In this document: piece after piece, positions 55,716 to 64,000 of the stretch
Layout of the letters: the number at the start of each line of letters is the position of its first letter
How positions within the stretch are numbered: position 1 is the first letter of the stretch
Assembly: GCA_025765615.1 (NCBI GenBank)
Contig: JAIVFJ010000015.1
Coordinates: 434,001-498,000 of the forward strand
Length of the DNA: 64,000 bases
From: Zopfochytrium polystomum
Taxonomy: Eukaryota; Chytridiomycota; Chytridiomycetes; Chytridiales; Chytridiaceae
Direction: 5' to 3'
Program-made: the position numbers and the translations under genes
The notes under the pieces: generated by a model
Databases searched by the model: none
What the model was told of the DNA's origin: nothing
Seen by the model: the letters and a program-made list of their open reading frames with translations, nothing else

Positions 55716-57270
55716 ATGGATGCGAAAGTTGGAGAACTTGCTTGTCAGCGAGACTCCTATCTTCGAGAGATCAGCGTTGTTGTCGTGTCATGTTCAGCCG
55801 TTCCGGGTCCCGTTGAGGCAACGTGCAATTCCGATTCTTCTGACGACCGCAAACTAGCGTACTACGAAATCGTCCTTTCGGACACGGTCCTTTTTCCAAC
55901 CGGCGGCGGCCAACCCCACGATCTGGGAACGCTTAACGACGTCCCTGTGGTCGCTGTTTTTCGCCGAGGACCCACCTGCATTCACCTCACCGGTGCACCT
56001 CTCGATCAGGAATCATGGCCGCCATCAGCCGGTGATTCTGTATCTGTCAGACTTGACTGGCGGCGCCGTTGGGACCATATGACACAGCACTCTGGACAGC
56101 ACTTACTATCCTGCATTGCGGAGTCGCAGGAGTTTCGTTTTGCCACTGTGTCGTGGGGCCTGGGACTATCCTCTTTCGAAGACCACGACCGCCGTGTTGG
56201 TGTGTCCTACATTGAAATCGATATTGCTGCGATGAGAGCAGACGGGGCTGAGGCGCCGGAATCGAAGGAGATCATGGCTCTCGAGACTCGGGTCAACGAG
56301 AGCATAAGGAAGAGCCTGCCAGTCACCGTAAGGGAGCTGCGTGGCGATGGTCTCGAATTAGAAAAAGTAGATGGAATCAGGCACAATGACTCCAAAATTC
56401 CGGAGGATTTGGCTGGGACGGTGAAACGACTTGTTTCGATCGGCGATCTGGACCAAAATCTGTGAGTGGACCCACACGTACCAAACATTTGCCAACTCAC
56501 AAATCTAGGTGTTGTGGCACCCACGTATCGAACACTTCCGAGCTCCAATGCGTCAAGCTCCTGCATGTCGAACGCGTCCGAGGAAAGAATTTCAGGCTTT
56601 ACTTCTTGTTTGCGGACCGGGTACTGTCCTTTTTGCATGAGTCCCTTTTACGAGACCGCCAGCTCAGCACCTTACTGAGCACAGGTAAGACAATTTTGGG
56701 GTAGTGTCGTGCTGCTGAATTTATTGCCGGTCTATAGGGCCTGACTCTTTTGTCGAAAAAGTCAGCATTCTGTCGAAACAGCTGAAGGAATTGAACCGAG
56801 AACGGAAGAACAACCTAAAGGAGATTGCTGACTTTACAGCCAAATCACTTATCTCGAAGGCTATTGAACTGTCAGCCAGCGATAGTTCATCTGCAAACCC
56901 TTCTGTTACAGTTGTGCTTTCTCATCACCGACCAGAGGCCGACAACGATTTTGTTTCCAGTTTGAGCAAATCACTAAATGAAATTGCTCTTGTAAAAAGC
57001 GGACTTCGGGGGCCAGCCTTCGTAGTGGTGATAGTGACAGCTGGCACTGGAATGTCAGCGTCTGTGAATCTATTTGGAATAGCTATTGGTGGTCTTGCGG
57101 CGGCAAAAGTAGACGACTCAGCTGTTGGAGTTGTGTGGAAAAAATTTGCGGAGGGCATGGGGGATACCATGAAAGGCGGCGGTAGAGGAGGAAGATATCA
57201 GGGGAAAGTTATGGGGGGATGGAAGCGTCTTGAGGGAGCACTTTCTACCGTTTGTGCAACTTCTGTTTGA
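55716..57270 (+). CDS. AARSD1: Alanyl-tRNA editing protein (AlaX-type, free-standing)
   Basis: Exons 55716-56461, 56509-56684 and 56738-57270 give 484 residues. The protein hydrolyses Ser (or Gly) mis-attached to tRNA-Ala and lacks the aminoacylation domain of alanyl-tRNA synthetase. Evidence: VLFPTGGGQPHDLGTL, the zinc-binding HxxxH of WDHMTQHSGQHLLSC, the second zinc pair CCGTHV, and an N-terminal LACQRDSYLREI typical of eukaryotic AARSD1. The C-terminal 170 residues have the oligomerisation-like C-domain pattern (VVIVTAGTGMSASVNLFGI). An earlier in-frame frame exists upstream but overlaps the neighbouring LRR gene. Confidence 0.93.
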
Positions 57271-57535
57271 AAGTTTCAGACAGAACAAGCATAAACATAA
57301 AGAAGCGCACGGAAAATAGAGAAAAAAAGGAGAATACTCCCCCCAACCCAGAGGAAGATTGGGGTAAGTTGATTTTGTCTTAGGCCCGCCTTGAGTGATG
57401 ATAGCAGGGAGCTAAAAATCATCACTACTGCATATCATGCGAAAAAGGATGCCGTTCACTGGCATCAGGATTTGTGAGAGAATTATTTGAGTTGTCTACA
57501 ACCTTGAGCTGCTTTCTGCGCAAAGATGCAAGTTG

Positions 57536-57700
57536 TTAGGCGGAACTGACTGGTTAGCACAGGATGGACCTGAACCCATTGTGACTGTCAGTTATTGTTC
57601 TCACAATGCCCATGGGGAGAGCAAGCCACCGCCAATGCAGACCAAGGCGCCGGCTTGCACTGTTGACAAATACTCCCAGTATTAAGTGGAACAGAAACCG
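57536..57700 (+). repeat. Solo LTR fragment related to the 49.2-49.4 kb LTR
   Basis: The segment starts TGTTAGGCGGAACTGACTGG and contains CACAATGCCCATGGGGAGAG and TTAAGTGGAACAGAA. It matches the reverse complement of 49300-49449. Confidence 0.8.
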
Positions 57701-57904
57701 GGTGTAAACAGTTTTTCCTCAAGCAGATAATATAGGAGAGTTTTTACCCTGTGCCAGTCACGCTTGTCTAGCAACTATAACAGCGTGCATATCATCATTA
57801 TGTGTCAATTATTCATAATACAGTTTTTTTCTTTTTCTCTCCAAGTTGGGGAGAAGACCACCCACAAACACACATCTCCACTTCCTTCACTCCTCCCACT
57901 CACT

Positions 57905-58145
57905 CGACGAAGCTGTTGTCGTCACCACCACCACCACCATCGTTGCAGCAGGCAAGCACTGGGGATCCTCACTCCAACACAGAGCTGGCAATGTCACACA
58001 GTTGCTGGTGGGGCCAGCTGCATTCCCCACCCACAGCCCCTTAAGAGGGGCCCCACTAAGGGATCATGTACGCACCTGGGTGTGTACCATCTCTCACTAC
58101 CCTCACCTTGCAAGCCAGATGGATTTCAAGGGACTCTTGTGAGAC
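57905..58145 (+). repeat. Left arm of a large inverted repeat
   Basis: This arm is the reverse complement, with scattered transitions, of 58618-58850. Shared blocks include GGGGCCAGCTGCATTCCCCA and AGATGGATTTCAAGGGACTC. The loop between the arms is about 470 bases. Confidence 0.85.
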
Positions 58146-58617
58146 TACACCGAGGTCTCAGTGATAAAGTCTAGGATTTTATTCGCAAAAACAAGCGTAC
58201 CTGTCATAAAACTGCAAGGATCGGGACCCCTATTATTGCTCCCAGTTCTTTAGTTTCCAAGGCGTTATCAAAGTGTATTTGCGGCTAACCTGTCTTTATT
58301 ATTGGGTCTGCTTTTACTACTTTCGTCTTAACAGTTTCCGTTGCACCAGGGTTTTCTCAGCATATTTTCTTTTTCGGTGACTAACGGAGACTGCCCGACT
58401 GCCTAGGAATGGGGTGCCTGACAGGCTGTACCCCAAGCCCGCCTAATTTATTATTTATTTTTGGCACTTGTACATACATGCATAGGGTTGGGGGGGACTT
58501 AGAGCATTTGTGGTGGATGCTCCAAGTCAGGGGGGTTGACTTGTCAATTTTCTCTCTCTCTGTTTTGGGCCATTTCTCTTTTTCCTTTTTTCTTCAATCT
58601 GATTTCTGTCCATTGGC

Positions 58618-58850
58618 ACCAATACAGAGTCCCTTCAAATCCATCTGGCTCGCAAGGTGAGGGTAGTGAGAGATGGTACACACCCGGGTGTGTACATGGT
58701 CCCTTCGTGGGGCTCCTCTTAAGGGGCCGTGGGTGGGGAATGCAGCTGGCCCCACCAGCGACTGTGTGACATTGCCGGCTCTGTGTTGGAGTGAGGATCC
58801 CTGGCGCTTGCCCGCCGCGATGACGGTGGTGGTGGTGGTGACGACGACGG
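58618..58850 (-). repeat. Right arm of a large inverted repeat
   Basis: This arm is richer in CpG than the left arm; most differences between the arms are transitions. The pair could be a transposon terminal repeat or two opposite insertions. Confidence 0.85.
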
Positions 58851-59049
58851 CATCGTTGTCCCCGACCTTCCCGTCCCCACGAGGGTGTTGGTGGCTGCGC
58901 CCGGTGCGGCCCCAGACACCTGAGAGTTCGATCTACAAGCGCCTGCCTCGGTCCTATTGCTGTGAGGGTGAGATGTGTGAGTACGAGTGCGATGCGATAA
59001 AGCCCGTTGGTCGAGTGATCGTGCCGACGCAGCCCGGCGGGGTGCGTGT

Positions 59050-59590
59050 ACGATCGCAGGTGTTTCCGCGTGCGAGTTCCCTGCTGGCGACCTTCCGACC
59101 CCTACATAGTCGACTCCCTTCTCTCTCTCCCCCCCGTCGCTGGCGACGACGAGGGCTCCTGCAGCACCGTCCGCGACGAGGGGCGCTAGGTCGCGCCCTG
59201 TCCGTCCCGTCGCTATTAACCGCTCCTGTTGTATTTGAGATTAGGTTCCTGAGATAAAAACCCCCGTTTCCCTCTTCTCTCTCTTTATTCTGCGGTTGTG
59301 TTGCGCCCTCGGGAGTGCCCTTCCGTTTCCCCCTCGCATCGGCCCGCAGCCACGCGAGTAATCGGTGCTCCAGCACCGATCCTTCAGAGGATTGTCCCTC
59401 TGAATGTTCATTCTTTGTGTTTGAGACCCCTGTTAGACAGATCAGTAGGGATACTTCGTGGACTAGGCAAGTAGTAGGGTTGAAACACCCCCTAGACAAC
59501 AGCCCAATAAAGTTAGTTTTAGCCTATTATTTGCTTTCCCTCACTCTAGGGCCCAGATCCCAGGGTCAAAGGAGTGAGTATAGTCTCACA
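59050..59590 (+). repeat. Repeat family units A and B, adjacent, better-preserved copy
   Basis: Unit A (59050-59285) and unit B (59290-59590) match 50350-50600 and 52025-52325. This copy keeps many CpG sites that read TpG or CpA in the other copy. LTR-like features include AATAAAG polyadenylation-type sequence near 59507. Confidence 0.8.
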
Positions 59591-60064
59591 ATATCAATAA
59601 GTGACATACCGCTCCCCCCAACAACAAAAAAAATAAGAAAGAAAAGGTCCTTGTCAGACACACAGAAAAGGAAATGTAATTGGGCACTCCTCTATGGTTT
59701 GTTGTTGACCAGTTCAACACAGTATGTTGAACTTGTTGACCATCAATCCCATCGCAAAAGTGCTGCTCCTGAAATGAAGCCATTCACACACTACGGATGG
59801 CTTCTCTCCATCATGACAATCAGCGAACAGAAGAACTTTAACTAGAAATGAGAAGATTTGGAGACTGTGATGGTTGCACATTGGTTCATTTGCAGTCAGA
59901 AGTCATGACGAAACTTCACTTGCCAGTGATTTCAGAAGGTGGAGAAAAGGTTGTTATTGACAGGGTTGTGATTGGACAAGTCAAAACTGGTGGAAAAGTC
60001 AAGAAACGTCATTGTTCATAGTGAATGAAGCATCTTTCCATCAGACTGATCATCTTGAGGTGGG

Positions 60065-60235
60065 TGCACAATCTCCCATTCTTGGAAAATAGGAGCTCCC
60101 ACCACCATTTTTCCTTGTCTCTTGTGTTTCAACCCCAACACCTTTGGTGAAAACTGGTAGCCCGAGGTCCCATTCTTGAAACAGGAGCTCCCACCACCAT
60201 TTTTATTGCCTCTGGTTTCAATCCCCACTCCCTCT
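60065..60235 (+). repeat. Two diverged tandem units of about 85 bp
   Basis: Both units contain TCCCATTCTTG, AGGAGCTCCCACCACCATTT and a GTTTCAA-CCCCA block. They lie in CpG-poor repeat DNA. Confidence 0.7.
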
Positions 60236-60239
60236 GGAA

Positions 60240-61256
60240 AATGTTTGGTCACAGAGCTACCATTTTGCTAAAAATGGTAGTTACGGATCTGTTTCTGATG
60301 CAAAATTGTCGCTATGTGACCAGCTATGGCCCACAGTGCACTCTTGCCATGACCACCGCCCTTTCCCGCCCAACTCTGCTCGTTCCCTCACAGGGCGCGC
60401 AAGCAGGTTGCTGCCTCTTTACCAATCTCAACGTCCTCAACTTCCTCCCACTTTTGTTCTCCGATTTGCTTGGCCTCCCAATCAGCCATAAGCGATGTCA
60501 AGGCTGCAGACTGCAGTGGCCGCCACCACTGCTATGGGCCAAATATGGTCGACACGATCTGGGGCATTCGGGGCCAGGATCCTCTCACTCACAAGGATGC
60601 AACAAGCGCAAAGGAGCGAGCGCGCTTAAGTGATATTTTTTCAACCAATTTGGTGTGGAAAATAGGTGAGTGGGTGATGACCTTGTGAGCGTCATCGCTG
60701 CAAAACCAGGCGGGCAGTTCCTTATTTCTCAGTCTAAGCGCTCTTTTTTTGGCAGCAGGCTGGCAGATAGGGGTGGCTGCAAAGGGTCTTTCCTCCTGGG
60801 CAGTATAAAAAGGAAGCAGGTTATGAGAGGGAAGCATCATCATTAGATCACGGAAACTCATTGAATAAATGCCCCTCTACCCAAAGTCTTCTCCAACCCT
60901 TCAGGGTTACAGGACCCTGAAGGAGGAACATAAGCGCTAAGGGTAAACTAGGGAGCAGCCAAAGCTTTCCACAATGTAAGTATCGCATCATACCAAGCTA
61001 CGCGATGTTTCTTTTGCATTTAACGAAACGGCCCGGTGACAACAAAACTGAAACCACAATTGCCACCGCCAAGAAAGAAAAAAAAAATACTCCAGTTTTT
61101 GGTAGGCCAAAGGTTTGCGAACGCGGCAACTTCCAATGCCTTGGCAACGCACCTCCGCATTTCACTTTTTTCTCGCCCCAGAAGCCCGTGCAACCGGCAG
61201 CGCTTTGTTAGGAGCCTTGCTTGCCGCCGACAGAGGAGTCTTCGGCTGCGACGGGA
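60240..61256. other. Interval without a supported gene
   Basis: Several short open frames exist but none shows a recognisable motif or splice pattern. A TATAAAAAG sequence at about 60803 may be a promoter of a repeat. Confidence 0.35.
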
Positions 61257-62703
61257 TCACGGAAGTCTTCCCTTGCCGCTTTGCGACTCTGCCGCACCTC
61301 TCCCCTTCTTGGTGGAAACTGAAGCCGCCGCCGTGGCCGCCGTCGTTCCCGGCGGGTTCTTCTGCGCTTTGCCTCCCGTCGTCTCCTTTCCTTTCTGGCT
61401 CGCCTGCTGCCTCTGAACTGGCGACTTTCCACCCGCCGCCGCCTTCCTGATCGTCTGCGCTGACCCCTTGCCCAAAGTCGTCGCCGCCACCTTGCCCGTC
61501 GTCCCTGTGGATGCCTTTTCCTTCCCCGCGCGAGCCCGCTTGCACGCCCCGCCGCCCGCTGCTCGCCGGTAGAGTTGCCGCGCACCAGACCGGAACTGGA
61601 ACCCGGCGCCTTGGCACGCCATCCCAATATCCGTTCGGTCAAGTCTCTCGGTGCGGCGCAGGTCGGACGTGCCCGGTTCGGCTAGGAGAAAAAAATTTTG
61701 GGATCAGGTCAATGTAACCGGCAGGCAAAGCGGTCGAGGGAGGCGGTAGAGGCAAAGTTGGAGGATTCGAAGGAATTCAAATTTGCACCTTTGCCCCAGT
61801 CGATCAACTCCGTTTTGGGAATAGCACCCTGCAAGCGAACGAGTCGGAGAAGAGAATTAACCTTAGCATAGCTCTCCCACATATTCACCCAGCCCCACTT
61901 CCCCGCTTCGCACCGATTTATCGTCCTTATTGTAATGCACGCGGATATTGCTCGGGTTCGCGTCGTTATGCGCGTAGCCGACGTTCTTCTGCTGCTTGAC
62001 GGCCTCGTTGTAGACATGGTCCGACAGCTTGACTTTGCCTGGGTGGTCCTTGGGGTTTTCGCCCACCTTGAGCAAGTTGGCTTTCGCCTCGGGGCTCTTG
62101 CTTGGATCGTACAGCCAGTCGACGAGGCCGGTCGTGCCCACCTTCTTTTGCACCATTTTGCCGCCCTGGCCGGCAACCAGCTGGCCCGCTGGGTGGGAGA
62201 GTTCGGGTGCATTTGACAGGCGTTTTATTATTAATTAATAAATGGTGAAGCCAATAATATTCATAAAAAGTACAGTACCAGCTTCCGTTGCTTTGATTTC
62301 GTGCTGCCCCAACCGGCCGCCGCGGCCCTCCTTGTAAATCACGTCATGTCCGTTGTGTGTCGCCGAGTGCACCGTCGAATGATCGCCCTGCGCCGCGAGC
62401 TTTGGTCCTACCTATTTCGTCTCAGCGTTCAGGCCGGGCCGCACTCGCCTCCTACACAACTCAGCTCCTCCAAGCCCCCTCGCCAATGTCTCCCAATCCC
62501 CTCACCTGCACTTGAACACCGTCGACGGTCTCGGTGCGGCCTGCAGCGTGGGCCGTCGGTAGCGGCGGCAGGATAATGAAGGCCAGAAGCAGAAGCGCGA
62601 GCAGGACGCCGGCGCGAGGCTGACGGTTGAGAGCAGTGCGGCCTGCTATACCGCGAGGACTGCTCCGCCTTGCGGTTGCCGGGCGAGGGCTGACGTGAAG
62701 CAT
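61257..62703 (-). CDS. Signal-bearing protein with a compact kinase-like domain and basic low-complexity tail
   Basis: Minus-strand exons 62506-62703, 62279-62387, 61881-62188, 61789-61828 and 61257-61681 join in phase to 359 residues. A hydrophobic segment (AGVLLALLLLAFIILPPL, about residues 32-50) is a signal peptide or type II anchor. A kinase-like order follows: a loop GDHSTVHSATHNGHD, Lys85 in VIYK, an alpha-C-like HEIKATEAAGQL, a catalytic-loop-like GYAHNDANPSNIRVHY (His176, Asp178, Asn183) and a metal-site-like TELIDWGKAEPGTSDL (Asp215), then DRTDIGMACQGAG. The domain is shorter than normal kinases and is followed by about 90 Ala/Gly/Lys/Thr-rich residues. Assignment is by motif reading; phosphotransfer activity is unproven. 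A CT microsatellite and tandem repeats lie just upstream. Confidence 0.62.
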
Positions 62704-62740
62704 TTCTGAATGTCCGTTGCTATCCTCTGTTTCTTTTTGT

Positions 62741-62747
<7 letters not shown>

Positions 62748-62801
<54 letters not shown>

Positions 62802-62812
62802 CTCTCTCTCGC
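62748..62812 (+). repeat. (CT)n microsatellite
   Basis: A run of CT dinucleotides lies 45 bases upstream of the kinase-like start codon. Confidence 0.9.
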
Positions 62813-62854
62813 GCGATCCTCACTGGCTCCGTCGGGAGCTAGAGACTGTGCGCC

Positions 62855-63100
62855 TGGAGTCCGCACGGATACGGGCGGAGCACACAGACATGGGAAGCCA
62901 TACCTGCGTGGCATTTCACTCCTCCCATCATTGCGTGAACTGGAGTCCGCGCGGATGCGGGCTGAGCACACAGCACATGGGAAGACAAATTCTCTCTCTC
63001 TCTCTCTCTCGCGCGCGTTGTTGTGATCTCACCGGCTCGGTCGAGCGCCCGCCTGGAGTCCGCGCGGATACGGGCTGAGCACACAGGACACGGGAAGACA
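62855..63100 (+). repeat. Three tandem units around GGAGTCCGCRCGGATRCGGG
   Basis: Copies start at about 62857, 62942 and 63054 and share GGAGTCCGCGCGGATxCGGG, GAGCACACAG and ATGGGAAG. A second CT run at about 62991-63010 lies between the second and third. No coding role is apparent. Confidence 0.8.
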
Positions 63101-64000
63101 CGGTTGCGTGGCATTTCACTCTTCCTGTCATGTATGAAATAATTTGAAAAAAGGAAACAAACTGGTTGCGTTGATAAGCAAAAAAACAAAAAAGGTCGAA
63201 GCCCTACGGGGAAAAAGAAGCGAAAAAGAACGAAAAAAAAAAACACACACACACTTTAGTTGCGATGCATTCAGGCTGCTTAGGATGCGATGCATTCATG
63301 GGATGAGGAGAAATCCAAAAACAATTCTGCCTAAAATCTCGCAAACGCTTCCCTGGAGACTACTAAACACACACTCTTTGTGTTGTCCGTAGCGGATAGC
63401 GGAAGAACGCCTCTCGATGCAAAGCGTGCCCACATGGACAGCCGGACGATGGTGCTACCAGGGGGTGGGTGTACGGTGGGACAATGGACGAGTGTTGGAG
63501 ATTGCCGTGGGCGGGTCGACTGGTTCGCGGTGCTGTCGAGCTTTGTGGCAGTAGATCGAGCAATAGGTGCAAACCACCACAGCATTTCCAACGCACGCCA
63601 CACGCTACTCTCGGCAGGATCTACTGGGTGAACCTTGTGCTTGAAACTCTCACACAGGTCAGATTATGCTTGGCGGGATCAAAAAGGGGGGTATAGAGAG
63701 GCGGAGAAGGATTTTTCACCAGAATCACAACATTTGCCAACCGGCGATTACATTATGCACAACACCGATGGCCTCACGGGCCTTCAATTCCAAGTTCAGA
63801 AAGGAAATTGAACAAAAAAAAAAAAAAAAAAAAAAAGCCGCCGTCACCACGAAATAGTGAATGTCCAACGCACGAGTGCCGAATCGGCGCCCGTTCGAAT
63901 CACGGCCCACAACAACCCCTTAGAGAATCGGCGACGGCTCCCGCGGCCCGCTCCACCGCCTTTTCATCCTCCTGGGCTCCACCACTGCCTTCGCCGCGAA
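63101..64000. other. Terminal interval without a supported gene
   Basis: The stretch contains a poly-A run at about 63814-63835 and short frames only. On the minus strand the last 90 bases read as an Ala/Gly/Glu-rich frame ending in a stop near 63902, which could be the 3' end of a gene beyond the window. Confidence 0.3.

Noticed and set aside
60241..60690. Overlapping plus-strand frames of 70-130 codons.
   Set aside because: No domain, splice pattern or codon bias could be supported; possible decayed gene but not claimed.
63838..63912. TTCGAAT box suggesting a tRNA 3' half.
   Set aside because: The flanking bases do not form a five-pair T stem and no acceptor or D-arm partner is found on either strand.
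1..64000. CRISPR arrays, operons, ribosome binding sites, bacterial terminators.
   Set aside because: The window is clearly eukaryotic with spliceosomal introns; no regularly spaced repeat array with spacers is present.

Overview
The window is nuclear DNA of a eukaryote. Nearly every recognisable gene is split by short GT-AG introns, mostly 43-90 nt, and the gene-rich parts are GC-rich and tightly packed. The gene set is fungal in flavour (PAN3, Rad9, glucosidase II, a mannanase-like GH5, a MARCH-type RING protein) but also holds genes that most Dikarya lack: a sterol delta-7 reductase, a phytochelatin synthase, an RNF32-type double RING protein and an HROB homologue. An early-diverging, possibly zoosporic (chytrid-like) fungus is the best inference; no rRNA or tRNA is present to test it.

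Layout. 1-1736 (-) is sterol delta-7 reductase, cut by the window edge and divergent from an RNF32-like gene (2469-3852). Two large low-complexity proteins of unknown function follow (4249-6891; 8489-11309). 11770-14297 is a fusion of a degenerate pseudouridine-synthase module and a HemK/PrmC methyltransferase, convergent with TSR3 (-). A Nudix hydrolase (-) is divergent from glucosidase II alpha (17645-21099). Then come phytochelatin synthase, an ESCRT-III protein (-), a 15-exon CLC transporter and transportin-1. At 32.3-33.0 kb lies an ABCA-type relic, followed by complementary GA/CT microsatellites. A GH5 mannanase-like enzyme, an orphan membrane protein (36606-38099), a RING-CH membrane protein (-), Rad9 (-), a decayed copy of the orphan membrane protein, and PAN3 (-) follow.

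From about 47.6 to 61 kb the DNA is a transposon island with low CpG and AT-richer composition. It holds a Ty3/gypsy deletion derivative, LTR fragments, a duplicated repeat family and a large inverted repeat. Host genes survive inside it: HROB (-), an LRR protein and AARSD1. At 61.3-62.7 kb (-) is a signal-bearing kinase-like gene. The last 1.3 kb shows tandem repeats and no clear gene.

Functional themes are RNA biology (TSR3, PAN3, AARSD1, HemK fusion, transportin), genome maintenance (Rad9, HROB), secretory pathway and membranes (glucosidase II, CLC, ESCRT-III, RING-CH) and metal or sterol metabolism. Most exon joins were checked by reading phase. Three places need a single extra base removed to keep the frame (12172, about 46640, about 32420), so single-base indels, real or from assembly, are likely.
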